Assembly (NCBI GenBank): GCA_964516095.1
Contig: CAZEYS010000001.1
Span: forward strand, 1 to 64,000
Source: Hydrogenothermus sp964516095
GTDB lineage: Bacteria; Aquificota; Aquificia; Aquificales; Hydrogenothermaceae
Reading direction: 5' to 3'
DNA length: 64,000 nucleotides
The position numbers were made by a program, and so were the translations under genes. Of this stretch, positions 8,528 through 17,826 are shown piece after piece. The notes under the pieces were generated by a model that was given only the letters and a program-made list of their open reading frames with translations, ran no database searches and was not told the origin of the DNA. Every line of letters begins with the position of its first letter. Within the stretch, counting starts at the first letter, position 1.

Positions 8528-11332
8528 TTTCTTTCTCCTTTCAATTCTGTTTTTATATTTTATAACTTTTTTCTTTTTCTTAGCTTTTTTCTCTCCTTTC
8601 TCTTCTATATTTGTAGTTGCCTTTTCCAGAGTTTCTTCAGCCTGTTTTTTCAGTTCTTCTTCTTGTTCTTTTAACTCTTCTTCAGAAACCAGTTGAACTT
8701 TGTAAAGATACTCCAACGTGTTATATTTAAGCTTATAAAACATATCCTCAAAAAGCTCAAAGGCTTCTTTTTTATATTCAACAAGAGGGTCTCTCTGAGC
8801 ATAACCTCTCAATGATACGCTTTCTCTTAATCTATCAAGCAAGTGTAGATGTTCTTTCCAGAGACTGTCAAGAACCTGTAATGTTATGTATCTTTCAAGT
8901 TCTCTTAATAATTCTTCGCCTGCTTCTTTTTCTTTATTTTTATAAAACTGCTCAAGCTGTGTAAATACATGGTCTTCTAATTCTTTTCTGTCCCATTCTT
9001 TGTTTTCATCTATCTCTATATCCACTCCAAGCCATTCTTTAAAGGCAAGTTTTAGTTCTTTTAAATCCCATTTTTCCTGATACTCCTCTGCAGGAGCATA
9101 TTTATCAATAAACGATAGGGCTATGTCATATAACCATTGTTTTAACTCTTCCTGAAGATTAATACCCTCAAGGATATCCTTTCTTAAAGAGTAAATTACC
9201 TGTCTTTGTTTGTTCATTACATCATCAAATTCCAGTAATCTTTTTCTTATCTGGAAGTTTTGCCCTTCTACTCTTTTTTGTGCGTTTTCTATTGCCTTTG
9301 ACACCATGGAACTTTCTATTGGTTCCCCTTCTGGTATTTTCAATTTATCCATAAAGCTTTTTAATCTATCTCCTCCAAATAGTCTTAAAAGATCATCTTC
9401 CAGAGAGAGATAAAATCTTGAACTTCCAGGGTCTCCTTGTCTTCCTGCTCTTCCTCTAAGCTGATTATCAATTCTTCTACTTTCATGTCTCTCTGTACCA
9501 ATTACAGCAAGTCCTCCAAGCTGGATAACCTTTTTCTTTTCTTCAGAAGTTATTTTTTGAGCTTCTTTCAATGCCTTTTTATACTCTTCTTCTGTTGCTT
9601 TTTCTGGAGTAAGTCCTTTTTTCTTGAGGATTTCTTTTGCTAAAAACTCAGGATTTCCTCCAAGAAGTATATCTGTTCCCCTTCCTGCCATGTTTGTAGC
9701 TATAGTTACAGCTCCAACTCTTCCTGCTTGAGCAATTATTTCAGCTTCCTTTTCGTGATGTTTTGCATTTAAAACATTGTGAGGTATTTTCTTTTTCTTA
9801 AGCAAAGAAGAAAGATACTCAGATGTTTCTATAGAGGCTGTTCCAACAAGAACAGGTCTTCCCTGTTTGTGAAGTTCTTCTATTTCTTTTACAACCTGTT
9901 GGAATTTTTCTTTTTTAGTTTTAAAAATTAAATCAGGGTAATCTTTTCTTTTAACAGGTTTATTAGTAGGTATTACTAAAACATCTAAATTGTAAATTTC
10001 TTTAAATTCTTCAGCTTCTGTTTCTGCTGTTCCTGTCATTCCAGCAAGTTTTTCATACATTCTAAAGTAGTTCTGGAAAGTAATAGAGGCAAGTGTCTGA
10101 TTCTCAGCTTCTATTTTCACCCCTTCTTTAGCTTCTATCGCCTGATGAAGACCATCTGACCATCTTCTTCCAGGCATTAATCTTCCTGTAAACTCATCTA
10201 CAATAATAACTTCCCCGTCTTTAACTACATAGTCTTTGTCTCTGTGAAATAGAGTATTGGCTCTTAAAGACTGGTTTATTGCATGTAAAATATCTATATG
10301 TTTTGGGTCGAAAAGATTATCTATATTAAAGTACTTTTCAGCCTTTTCTATACCTTTTTCAGTCAAAAATGCAGTTTTATTTTTCTCATCTACTGTAAAA
10401 TCTTCGTCTTTTACTAAAGTTTTTACAAATCCATCGGCAGCGTAATATATAGATACATCTTCTTCTGCTGGTCCGGATATTATTAAAGGTGTTCTGGCTT
10501 CGTCTATAAGGATTGAGTCAACCTCGTCAATAATGGCAAAGTGGTGTCCTTTTACCTGCACTATCTGGTCTTTTGAAAATACCATGTTATCCCTTAAATA
10601 ATCAAATCCAAACTCATTGTTTGTCCCATATGTAATATCTGCCAGGTAGGCATTTCTTCTTTCTGTGTCTACAGCAACTGTAAAGAAATTTTTTCTTGCT
10701 TCAATGTTATACATATCTTGAGGTAAAAGTTCACCTTCATATCCTTTTGGCCAAACCCTTAAATCTTCTTTTATAGCTTTTTCGAAAGCTTTTTCATCAG
10801 CCCATTCAACTAAGAAAGACTGTTGATTGGTATTTATTATTCCTGTAGATAATCCTAAAAATTTGTATATAGCTCCCATCTGGACGGCATCTCTTTTTGC
10901 AAGATAGTCGTTTACTGTTACAAGATGAACACCTTTTCCTGTAAGGGCATTCAGGTATATTGCAATAGATGCAACTAATGTCTTCCCTTCTCCTGTTTTC
11001 ATTTCTGCAATTTTTCCCTGATGAAGAGCCAAAGCTCCAATCAACTGAACATCAAAAGGACGCATACCTAACGTTCTTTTTGCAGCTTCTCTAACTATAG
11101 CAAAACTTTCTGGTAGTATTTCTACTATTTCACCTTTCGTTATTCTATTTTTTAACTCTTCATCAGACTGTACTTTTTCCTTTAGCTGGAGGCTTTTTTC
11201 TCTTATTTCTTCATTTGAGAGTTTATCAAACTCCTTTTCTAAGGAATTTATTTCATCAACAATTTTTCTTAATTTCTTAATTTCTCTTTCGTTTTTAGTT
11301 CCAAATATCTTTTTAGCTAAAAAACCTATCAT
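8516..11332 (-). CDS. secA: Preprotein translocase ATPase SecA
   Basis: 938-aa motor of the Sec pathway. Nucleotide-binding motifs are visible: MKTGEGKTLVA (Walker A), DEVDSILIDEARTPLIISG (DEAD-like Walker B with continuation), and GTERHESRRIDNQLRGRAGRQGDPG, of which the middle is the family's helicase motif VI region. The C-terminus lacks the CxCxSGxxxxxCH zinc/SecB-binding motif and ends in a Lys-rich tail, common in thermophilic and other SecB-lacking lineages. Upstream neighbour lspA is also an export-pathway gene, transcribed the same way. Confidence 0.97.
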   Translation of the reverse strand: MIGFLAKKIFGTKNEREIKKLRKIVDEINSLEKEFDKLSNEEIREKSLQLKEKVQSDEELKNRITKGEIVEILPESFAIVREAAKRTLGMRPFDVQLIGALALHQGKIAEMKTGEGKTLVASIAIYLNALTGKGVHLVTVNDYLAKRDAVQMGAIYKFLGLSTGIINTNQQSFLVEWADEKAFEKAIKEDLRVWPKGYEGELLPQDMYNIEARKNFFTVAVDTERRNAYLADITYGTNNEFGFDYLRDNMVFSKDQIVQVKGHHFAIIDEVDSILIDEARTPLIISGPAEEDVSIYYAADGFVKTLVKDEDFTVDEKNKTAFLTEKGIEKAEKYFNIDNLFDPKHIDILHAINQSLRANTLFHRDKDYVVKDGEVIIVDEFTGRLMPGRRWSDGLHQAIEAKEGVKIEAENQTLASITFQNYFRMYEKLAGMTGTAETEAEEFKEIYNLDVLVIPTNKPVKRKDYPDLIFKTKKEKFQQVVKEIEELHKQGRPVLVGTASIETSEYLSSLLKKKKIPHNVLNAKHHEKEAEIIAQAGRVGAVTIATNMAGRGTDILLGGNPEFLAKEILKKKGLTPEKATEEEYKKALKEAQKITSEEKKKVIQLGGLAVIGTERHESRRIDNQLRGRAGRQGDPGSSRFYLSLEDDLLRLFGGDRLKSFMDKLKIPEGEPIESSMVSKAIENAQKRVEGQNFQIRKRLLEFDDVMNKQRQVIYSLRKDILEGINLQEELKQWLYDIALSFIDKYAPAEEYQEKWDLKELKLAFKEWLGVDIEIDENKEWDRKELEDHVFTQLEQFYKNKEKEAGEELLRELERYITLQVLDSLWKEHLHLLDRLRESVSLRGYAQRDPLVEYKKEAFELFEDMFYKLKYNTLEYLYKVQLVSEEELKEQEEELKKQAEETLEKATTNIEEKGEKKAKKKKKVIKYKNRIERRKKKKK

Positions 11333-11371
11333 TTATATAGACAACCTCCACTCAAACTTAAACCTATTTAA

Positions 11372-11875
11372 TTAAATTTTATCACTATCTTTACTTTTCA
11401 ACTTTTTCTTAAAATACAACTCATTTAGTATAAACCCAAGGATACCTATTGTAATAGATGCATCTGCAATATTAAATGCTGGCCAGTGATAACTAAAGAC
11501 ATGAGCATCTATAAAATCTCTTACTTTCCCAAGTATAAATCTATCGTATAGATTTCCTACTGCTCCTCCTGTTATAAGTGCCAGAAAAATTGCTTCTAAG
11601 GTTGATATCTCATGTCTTTTAATATAGGCATAGATTGTAGTTGCTAACGCAGCAACAGTAGATGCTCCAAGAAGTATAAGTTTTCTTATCCATTCAGGCG
11701 ATTGTGCAAAAGTTCCGAATGCAGCTCCTTTATTCCATACCAGAGTTAAATCTAAGAAATTTGGAATTAGAACAATATCTTTTTCAGATAAAGCTTTTAC
11801 AGCTATACCCTTTGTTAAAAGGTCTAAAAATACAATAATCAGTGAAACTATAGCAAATAATCTAAATTTCCCCAT
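11372..11875 (-). CDS. lspA: Lipoprotein signal peptidase (signal peptidase II)
   Basis: 167-aa integral membrane aspartic protease removing signal peptides from prolipoproteins. Four hydrophobic segments are visible; conserved boxes are WNKGAAFG (residues 48-55), GGAVGNLYDRFILGKVRDFID (catalytic Asp in VRDF) and FNIADASITIG (second catalytic Asp). Five bases after the dksA-like gene, consistent with co-transcription into secA after a short 39-bp gap. Confidence 0.95.
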   Translation of the reverse strand: MGKFRLFAIVSLIIVFLDLLTKGIAVKALSEKDIVLIPNFLDLTLVWNKGAAFGTFAQSPEWIRKLILLGASTVAALATTIYAYIKRHEISTLEAIFLALITGGAVGNLYDRFILGKVRDFIDAHVFSYHWPAFNIADASITIGILGFILNELYFKKKLKSKDSDKI

Positions 11876-11880
11876 CAGAG

Positions 11881-12312
11881 TTATTCAGAAAAGTTTTTAT
11901 TATCTTCATCTTCAATAAATGCTGATGTATCTGGTAAGATATTGTAGTAATTAAGGTCTTCATATCCATTTGATAATCTCATAGCTTCTTGATGCTGACT
12001 GCAATCTATACACAATCTAACCCAGGGAATAGCTTGAAGTCTTTTTTCTCCTATAGGTTGTCCACACTCTTCACATACACCATAAGTTCCATTTTCTAGT
12101 TTTTTTAGAGCAATATCTATTAAAAATAGGGTTTCTTTTTCTGTTTGGGAAAGCTTATACAATGTTTCTCTTGAAAGCTCAGCTGCCACTTCGTCAACTG
12201 CATCCTCAACACCGGTTTTTTCATTCTGGCTTTCTTTTGAATTATTTTCTAAAGATTCGATAATTTGAGCTTTTTTTTGGAGTAGCTCTTGCCTGATTTT
12301 CTCTAAATCCAT
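11881..12312 (-). CDS. DksA/TraR-family zinc-finger transcription factor (paralog 1)
   Basis: 143-aa RNA polymerase secondary-channel regulator family member. N-terminal coiled coil (about residues 1-80) with acidic tip residues, then a C4 zinc finger CEECGQPIGEKRLQAIPW followed by LCIDC (C-x2-C ... C-x2-C). The second paralog in this window (45292) has a Cys replaced by His at the last ligand position. Located directly upstream of lspA. Confidence 0.9.
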   Translation of the reverse strand: MDLEKIRQELLQKKAQIIESLENNSKESQNEKTGVEDAVDEVAAELSRETLYKLSQTEKETLFLIDIALKKLENGTYGVCEECGQPIGEKRLQAIPWVRLCIDCSQHQEAMRLSNGYEDLNYYNILPDTSAFIEDEDNKNFSE

Positions 12313-12375
12313 ATTTTTCCTCCCATAATTTATAAAAAAATTTTAAGGCATACTTAATATATCTTTTTTATGGTT

Positions 12376-12404
12376 TTGTCAATACTTATTTGATAGAATA
12401 TAAT
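12376..12404 (+). promoter_or_regulatory. Sigma-70 type promoter for small-protein/MHS transporter operon
   Basis: TTGTCA, 17-base spacer, TATAAT: a near-consensus housekeeping promoter 40 bases upstream of the 94-aa gene start. Confidence 0.75.
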
Positions 12405-12443
12405 CTCACAACTGTAGAAAAAAATAAAGTTTAAGGAGTTAAA

Positions 12444-12728
12444 ATGCTTGCACAGACACTTGTAAAATACTGGAAAATACTTGTTGCTGTAGGTATTATT
12501 CTTGCAATTGGTGCTTTGTTTATTCCAAATCAAATAATTTCAAAAATTGTAGAACTTACTGGTTTTTCAATACTTGCTATTACAGCCTATGTTTTAGGTT
12601 ATAAAATGGCAACTGATGAAGCTGAAAAATACATAAAAGAAGAAATGGAAAAACTTGCCAAACAGGATATAAGATACAAAATTCTCAAAGACAAAATGGC
12701 AAAAGGATTAAGAGGTATAAAAAAATAA
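12444..12728 (+). CDS. Small membrane protein of unknown function
   Basis: 94 aa. Two hydrophobic segments (about residues 10-28 and 36-54) are followed by a charged helical tail rich in Lys and Glu, suggesting a hairpin membrane anchor with a cytoplasmic coiled tail. Good Shine-Dalgarno (AAGGAG) and a consensus promoter precede it. The stop overlaps the ATG of the next gene (ATAATG), so the two are coupled. I do not recognise the family. Confidence 0.75.
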   Translation: MLAQTLVKYWKILVAVGIILAIGALFIPNQIISKIVELTGFSILAITAYVLGYKMATDEAEKYIKEEMEKLAKQDIRYKILKDKMAKGLRGIKK

Positions 12729-12931
12729 TGTCAGACCTTGCAAAGAATAATAAAACAATAAAAGTTAAAACTTTAAAAAATTATCTGCAGGATTATCCTG
12801 ATAAGCTTGTAGCAGACATTTATTTAGAAGTATTAGAAAACTTTGATGATGATGAACTTGTTCCCGATATAATTCTCAATAATCTTGGGATTTCTGAAAA
12901 TTTTCTGAGGGAGAAAGATGGCAAAAGCTGA
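12728..12931 (+). CDS. Small acidic hypothetical protein
   Basis: 67 aa, soluble, with a basic N-terminus and an acidic centre (ENFDDDELVPDI). Overlaps the preceding gene by one base and the following transporter gene by 14 bases, so it is most likely translated despite its size. No motif recognised. Confidence 0.65.
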   Translation: MSDLAKNNKTIKVKTLKNYLQDYPDKLVADIYLEVLENFDDDELVPDIILNNLGISENFLREKDGKS

Positions 12932-14177
12932 GAAGAAAACCTTTTTTGCTGGAATGATTGGTAATGTCCTTGAATGGTACGATTTTGTAGTTTACGGGTT
13001 TTTAGCTGCAATAATTGGAAAATTGTTTTTTCCCTCAGGAAATGCCACTGTTGAGCTTTTAAAATCTTTTGCTGTTTTTGCTGTTGGATTTTTAATGCGT
13101 CCAGTTGGAGCTATTTTATTTGGTTATATAGGGGACAAGTTTGGCAGGAAAAAAGCATTAACTATTTCTATTATTATGATGGCCCTATCTACAACAGCCA
13201 TTGGGCTTCTGCCTACTTACGAAACTATAGGTATCTTAGCACCAGTACTGCTTGTAATTTTAAAATTAGTTCAAGGTCTTTCTGTTGGTGGAGAGTATAC
13301 AACAAGCGTTTCTTTTTTAGTTGAACATGCTCCTCAGGATAAAAGAGGTCTTTATGGAAGTGTCGGTATACTCGGGGCAGTTGCAGGAATACTCCTTGGT
13401 TCAGCATCTGGTGCATTTATAACGAAAGTACTAACAGAGCAGCAGCTCTATAGCTGGGGATGGAGAGTTTTATTCTTTACAGGAGTTTTACTTGGTATTA
13501 TTGGTTATTATGTTCGAAAACATATAGATGAAACCCCTAAGTTCTTAGAACTTGAATATGAAGAAATAAAATCTCCCTTAAAGAGATTATTTACAGAAGG
13601 TAGAAAAGAACTTTTGAAAACATTTGCACTTAGTACTTTTCAGGCAGTTGGGTTTTATACTATTTTTGTCTACATAGCCAGTCATTTATCAGTTTTTGTG
13701 AAATTTCCAAAATCGGTAGCTCTTACAATAAATACTGTGAGTATGATAATCCTTGCTCTTCTTATACCTGTTTTTGGCTGGCTGTCTGATAAAATTGGAA
13801 GAAAACCTATCATACTCTTTTCCACCTTTGCGTCTTTTTTACTGTCATATCCACTTTTTAAGTTTATATCCTCTGGTAGTTTTGAAAATGCTCTTATAGG
13901 ACAGGTTGTCTTTGCGTTGATAACTGCTGGATTTATGGCAGTTTTACCTACAACGTTAGTTGAGATATTTCCAACACCAATTCGAAACTCTGGTTATTCT
14001 ATTGGCTATAATTTACCATTTGCCATTTTTGGAGGTACGTCTCCACTTATAGCTACTTATCTTATTAAACTTACGGGGGATTTGGCTTCACCTGCATATT
14101 ATCTTATGTTTGCAGCTGCTGTTGCATTTACTGCAGGTTTGTTTTTAAAGGAAACAGCTAAACAGCCCTTAAAATAA
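12918..14177 (+). CDS. MFS transporter, metabolite:H+ symporter (ProP/MHS) family
   Basis: 419 aa, twelve hydrophobic segments. The opening FFAGMIGNVLEWYDFVVYGF and the loop GYIGDKFGRKKAL are characteristic of the MHS branch of the major facilitator superfamily, which imports organic acids, proline, betaine or similar solutes with protons. Substrate cannot be assigned. Third gene of the operon starting at 12444. Confidence 0.88.
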   Translation: MAKAEKKTFFAGMIGNVLEWYDFVVYGFLAAIIGKLFFPSGNATVELLKSFAVFAVGFLMRPVGAILFGYIGDKFGRKKALTISIIMMALSTTAIGLLPTYETIGILAPVLLVILKLVQGLSVGGEYTTSVSFLVEHAPQDKRGLYGSVGILGAVAGILLGSASGAFITKVLTEQQLYSWGWRVLFFTGVLLGIIGYYVRKHIDETPKFLELEYEEIKSPLKRLFTEGRKELLKTFALSTFQAVGFYTIFVYIASHLSVFVKFPKSVALTINTVSMIILALLIPVFGWLSDKIGRKPIILFSTFASFLLSYPLFKFISSGSFENALIGQVVFALITAGFMAVLPTTLVEIFPTPIRNSGYSIGYNLPFAIFGGTSPLIATYLIKLTGDLASPAYYLMFAAAVAFTAGLFLKETAKQPLK

Positions 14178-14197
14178 GATGGCAAATTATCCGAATA
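14170..14197 (+). promoter_or_regulatory. Candidate sigma-28 (FliA) promoter for PAS chemoreceptor-like gene
   Basis: TAAAATAA, 12-base spacer, TCCGAATA. The same half-site spacing as 7181-7208, and it also precedes a chemotaxis-family gene. It overlaps the upstream transporter's stop codon. Confidence 0.45.
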
Positions 14198-14230
14198 TTA
14201 GATAGATAGATAAATAAGAGAGGTGGAAAG

Positions 14231-15616
14231 ATGAAAAGACCAGAACCGAAAAATGTGGAAGCACAATTAAATATTGATGAGATGTTTTTCTCTAAAACCG
14301 ACTTAAAAGGGATAATATTAGACGGAAATGAAGTTTTCTACAGAGTATCTAAGTACACCAGAGATGAGATGGTAGGAAAGCCTCACAATATAGTAAGACA
14401 CCCTGATATGCCAAAAGTTGTATTTAAACTTTTATGGGAATTTATAAAAAATGACAAGCCTTTTGCAGGATATGTTAAAAATTTAGCAAAGGACGGTTCC
14501 TACTACTGGGTTTTTGCAGTTGTTGTACCAATTTTTGAAGGTGGAAAAAAAGAAAAATACTTATCAATAAGAATAAAGCCTACTTCAAATTTGTTCGCTG
14601 TTATTAGAAATTTATATCAGAAACTCCTGCAGATAGAAAAAGAAGAAGGTGTAGAAGCATCAGAAAAAGAGTTAATAGAATCTCTAAAAGCTATGGGTTA
14701 TCCTTCTTACGAAGCTTTTATGAGAGAAGCCCTTATAGAAGAACTTAAAGATAAAGATAAATATCTTGATGTCCAGATAGATTTAAATAAGATTCCTTCT
14801 GAGTTTTCTTTCATTAGAGAAATTTATAATCTATCTAAGAAAGCCAAGAACATTTTCGACCTTGTTTATGCTAAAGCAAGGGATTTTGTTAACTTAGAAA
14901 AAGAACTTGAAAATAAGTTCAGTTATGTTTTTGAAATCACAGATGAGCTATCTTTAATTGCGTTAAATTCTTCTGTTGAAAGTTATAAATTAGGTTCAGC
15001 AGGAGCTTCATTCTTCGTAGTATCAACAGAAATTAAAAAAGACTCTGAAAGAATTGGAAAACTTGTGTCTGGATTAAGAAGTGATATAGCTACTCTATTA
15101 AACATCGTAAGAGATTTGGAGCTTTACGTAAACATATCTAAACTTGAAATTTATATGATTAATTACTTTATAAATGAGCTTATAGGAAACTTAGAAAAAG
15201 ACGATGAAATGCATAGAGACATGGAAAACCTACTTGACCTTGTTTTAGCATTAGAAAACAACTCAAAGAAAATTATTGAGTACTCTAAACAACTCCATAA
15301 CTACCTTGCAAAAGCAATGAGGTATATAGAGCAAATAGAGGAAATAATAAGTGAGCTTCACTACATACAACTTAACGGTTTAATAGAGTCTGCAAGACTT
15401 GGAGAGCAAAAATTCTCAATAATTTTTAACCAGGTAAAAGAACTTGTAGAAAATACAAACAAACTTATAGAAGATGTTAACCCTATGATAAAAAAAGGTA
15501 TAAATGACAGTGATGAAATGAGAGAGGCTAATGAAAAAATAATGAAAGAAATGAAAAAAATAACCAAAATATTGAAAAAAGAAGATAAAAACCTTAAGGC
15601 TGGCGCTTCTCGTTAG
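14231..15616 (+). CDS. Aer-type PAS protein with degenerate, duplicated chemoreceptor tips
   Basis: 461 aa, no transmembrane helix. Residues about 15-115 form an Aer-like PAS domain (VSKYTRDEMVGKPHNIVRHP, then DGSYYWVFAVVVPIFEGG). The remainder is long helical coiled coil containing two separated segments that each resemble the chemoreceptor hairpin tip: ELSLIALNSSVESYKLGSAG with FFVVSTEIKKDSE (about 240-275) and LHYIQLNGLIESARLGEQ with FNQVKELVENT (about 375-415). The invariant residues of a normal tip (compare NLLALNAAIEAARAGE at 7241) are partly replaced. It overlaps prfB tail-to-tail by 23 bp. It is probably a soluble redox/oxygen sensor that may no longer couple to CheA/CheW in the usual way. 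Confidence 0.8.
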   Translation: MKRPEPKNVEAQLNIDEMFFSKTDLKGIILDGNEVFYRVSKYTRDEMVGKPHNIVRHPDMPKVVFKLLWEFIKNDKPFAGYVKNLAKDGSYYWVFAVVVPIFEGGKKEKYLSIRIKPTSNLFAVIRNLYQKLLQIEKEEGVEASEKELIESLKAMGYPSYEAFMREALIEELKDKDKYLDVQIDLNKIPSEFSFIREIYNLSKKAKNIFDLVYAKARDFVNLEKELENKFSYVFEITDELSLIALNSSVESYKLGSAGASFFVVSTEIKKDSERIGKLVSGLRSDIATLLNIVRDLELYVNISKLEIYMINYFINELIGNLEKDDEMHRDMENLLDLVLALENNSKKIIEYSKQLHNYLAKAMRYIEQIEEIISELHYIQLNGLIESARLGEQKFSIIFNQVKELVENTNKLIEDVNPMIKKGINDSDEMREANEKIMKEMKKITKILKKEDKNLKAGASR

Positions 15617-16709
15617 AAGCTGTAAATTTTAAATAACTTTCGATAAAGTTGTTTATTTCACCGTCCATAACAGATTGTATATTACCTGTTTCATAACCAG
15701 TTCGAAGGTCTTTTACCATCTGATAAGGATGGAACACATAAGACCTTATCTGGCTTCCCCAGCTTATTTCTTTCTTTTCTCCTTCTAACTCTTTTTTCTT
15801 TTGTTTTTGTTTTTCAATTTCAAGCTGATAGAGTTTGGCCTTTAGCATCTGCATGGCTTTTGCTCTGTTTTGAATTTGTGACCTTTCACTCTGGCAAGAA
15901 ACAACTATTCCAGTTGGTATATGGGTAATTCTAACTGCAGAATCAGTTTTGTTTACATGCTGACCACCAGCTCCAGAAGCTCTAAATGTATCAATTCTCA
16001 AGTCATCTTCATTTATCTCAACTTTAATCTCCTCTCCAATTTCTGGAATAACACTTACAGCTGCAAAAGATGTATGTCTTCTTTTATTTGAATCAAAGGG
16101 AGATATTCTTACCAGTCTATGTACTCCCTGTTCTCCTTTTAGATAACCATATGCAAAAGGTCCTTTTACTATAAACGTAGCACTTTTTATTCCAGCAACA
16201 TCATCAGGCTGATAATCAACTATCTCTATATCGTAACCATTTTTCTCAGCCCATCTTAGGTACATTCTAAGAAGCATTTCTGCCCAATCGCATGCTTCAA
16301 CACCACCTGAACCAGCCTGAACAGAAACAATAGCGTTTTTAGAATCATGTTCCCCAGATAATAAACTTTGGGTTTCCAGTTTATCTACCAATTTCTCAAG
16401 ATTTTTAATCTCTGTCTCAAGTTCAGCCTTTGCATTATCATCTGGTTCTATCTCTATAAGTTCAGCGTATTCTTCAAGATAATCTAATTTATCTGTCACA
16501 TCTTTTAAATCTTTCAGCTTATTTGCAAGATATGTTCTTTTTGTAGTAATTTCCTGAGCTTTTTTCTGGTCGTTCCAGAAATCTGGCTTTGCCATTTCAC
16601 TGTCAAGTTTTTTTATTTCTTTTTCTATTTCTTCAGGTTTTTCTATTTCTTTAATAGTTTCAAATGTATTTTTAAGCTCTTGTATTTTAGTTTTAAGGTC
16701 TTCTATCAT
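15594..16709 (-). CDS. prfB: Peptide chain release factor 2
   Basis: 371-aa release factor. The codon-specific tripeptide SPF (in RISPFDSNKRRH) marks RF2 (UGA/UAA) rather than RF1, and the catalytic GGQ is present in GAGGQHVNKT. The N-terminal domain is read continuously from ATG 16709-16707 with no internal UGA, so this copy lacks the programmed +1 frameshift that autoregulates prfB in many bacteria. The 3' end overlaps the convergent PAS gene. Confidence 0.95.
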   Translation of the reverse strand: MIEDLKTKIQELKNTFETIKEIEKPEEIEKEIKKLDSEMAKPDFWNDQKKAQEITTKRTYLANKLKDLKDVTDKLDYLEEYAELIEIEPDDNAKAELETEIKNLEKLVDKLETQSLLSGEHDSKNAIVSVQAGSGGVEACDWAEMLLRMYLRWAEKNGYDIEIVDYQPDDVAGIKSATFIVKGPFAYGYLKGEQGVHRLVRISPFDSNKRRHTSFAAVSVIPEIGEEIKVEINEDDLRIDTFRASGAGGQHVNKTDSAVRITHIPTGIVVSCQSERSQIQNRAKAMQMLKAKLYQLEIEKQKQKKKELEGEKKEISWGSQIRSYVFHPYQMVKDLRTGYETGNIQSVMDGEINNFIESYLKFTASNEKRQP

Positions 16710-16794
16710 AACAACCCCCTTTTCACAAAATGTTTCTTACTTAAGGAAAAATAGGAACTTTTATTTTATAATCAATAACTCAGATCATGTGAAC

Positions 16795-16823
16795 TTGTAT
16801 ATTTTACGGTTAGAGGATAATAT
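16795..16823 (+). promoter_or_regulatory. Sigma-70 type promoter for hemB operon
   Basis: TTGTAT, 17-base spacer, TAATAT, ending 31 bases before the hemB ATG; a Shine-Dalgarno TAGGAGG follows. Confidence 0.6.
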
Positions 16824-16854
16824 TATATCACTCTAAACAATTAGGAGGATTAAC

Positions 16855-17826
16855 ATGCCATTTCCAGTACACAGACCAAGAAGATTGAGAAAGAATGAAA
16901 ATATAAGACGTCTTGTAAGAGAAACAAAACTAACTATAGACGATTTAATTTACCCACTTTTCATAGAAGACGGAGAAAACATAAAAACAGAAATTTCTTC
17001 TATGCCGGGTATCTACAGATACTCTATCGATAAATTGGACGATGAACTAAAAGAAATTGTTGATTTAAATATTCCTGCAGTACTGCTTTTTGGAATACCA
17101 TCCTACAAAGATAAGATTGGAAGTGACACCTGGAATGAAGAAGGTATCATCCAAAGGGCAGTTAAATATATAAAGGATAAATATCCTGAGATTTATGTTA
17201 TTACAGATGTGTGCTTTTGTGAATATACAGAACATGGACATTGCGGAGTTCTGTGCTGTGGAGATGTAGACAACGATAAAACTTTAGAAAACACTAAAAA
17301 GCAAGTTATATCCCACGTAAAAGCCGGAGCAGACATGGTAGCTCCTTCAGGAATGATGGACGGTGTAGTAAAGGCTATTAGAGAGGCATTAGATAACGAA
17401 GGGTTTTATGAAACTCCAATAATGGCATATTCAGCAAAATACGCATCTGCATACTATGGTCCGTTTAGAGATGCTGCAGAATCTGCACCATCTTTTGGAG
17501 ATAGAAGAAGCTATCAGATGGATCCTGCCAATAGAAAAGAAGCATTAAAAGAAGTTCAGCTGGATGTAGAAGAGGGAGCAGATATTGTTATGGTAAAACC
17601 GGCATTGGCTTATTTGGACATAATCTCTGATGTTAAAAACAATTTTAACGTTCCTGTTGCTGCGTACAACGTAAGTGGAGAGTATTCTATGATAAAAGCA
17701 GCTGGTAAACTGGGCTGGATTGATGAAAAGAAAGTTATGCTTGAAACTTTAACATCTATAAAAAGAGCTGGAGCTGATATAATAATTACTTATCATGCAA
17801 AAGAGGTAGCAAAAGAAATTGGGTAA
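16855..17826 (+). CDS. hemB: Delta-aminolevulinic acid dehydratase (porphobilinogen synthase)
   Basis: 323-aa haem biosynthesis enzyme condensing two 5-aminolevulinate molecules. The Cys-rich metal site is present (DVCFCEYTEHGHCG), indicating a zinc-type enzyme; Schiff-base lysines lie in AYSAKYASA and MVKPALAYLD. Length and start are normal, with TTAGGAGG upstream of the ATG. The stop overlaps the next gene's TTG start by eight bases. Confidence 0.96.
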   Translation: MPFPVHRPRRLRKNENIRRLVRETKLTIDDLIYPLFIEDGENIKTEISSMPGIYRYSIDKLDDELKEIVDLNIPAVLLFGIPSYKDKIGSDTWNEEGIIQRAVKYIKDKYPEIYVITDVCFCEYTEHGHCGVLCCGDVDNDKTLENTKKQVISHVKAGADMVAPSGMMDGVVKAIREALDNEGFYETPIMAYSAKYASAYYGPFRDAAESAPSFGDRRSYQMDPANRKEALKEVQLDVEEGADIVMVKPALAYLDIISDVKNNFNVPVAAYNVSGEYSMIKAAGKLGWIDEKKVMLETLTSIKRAGADIIITYHAKEVAKEIG

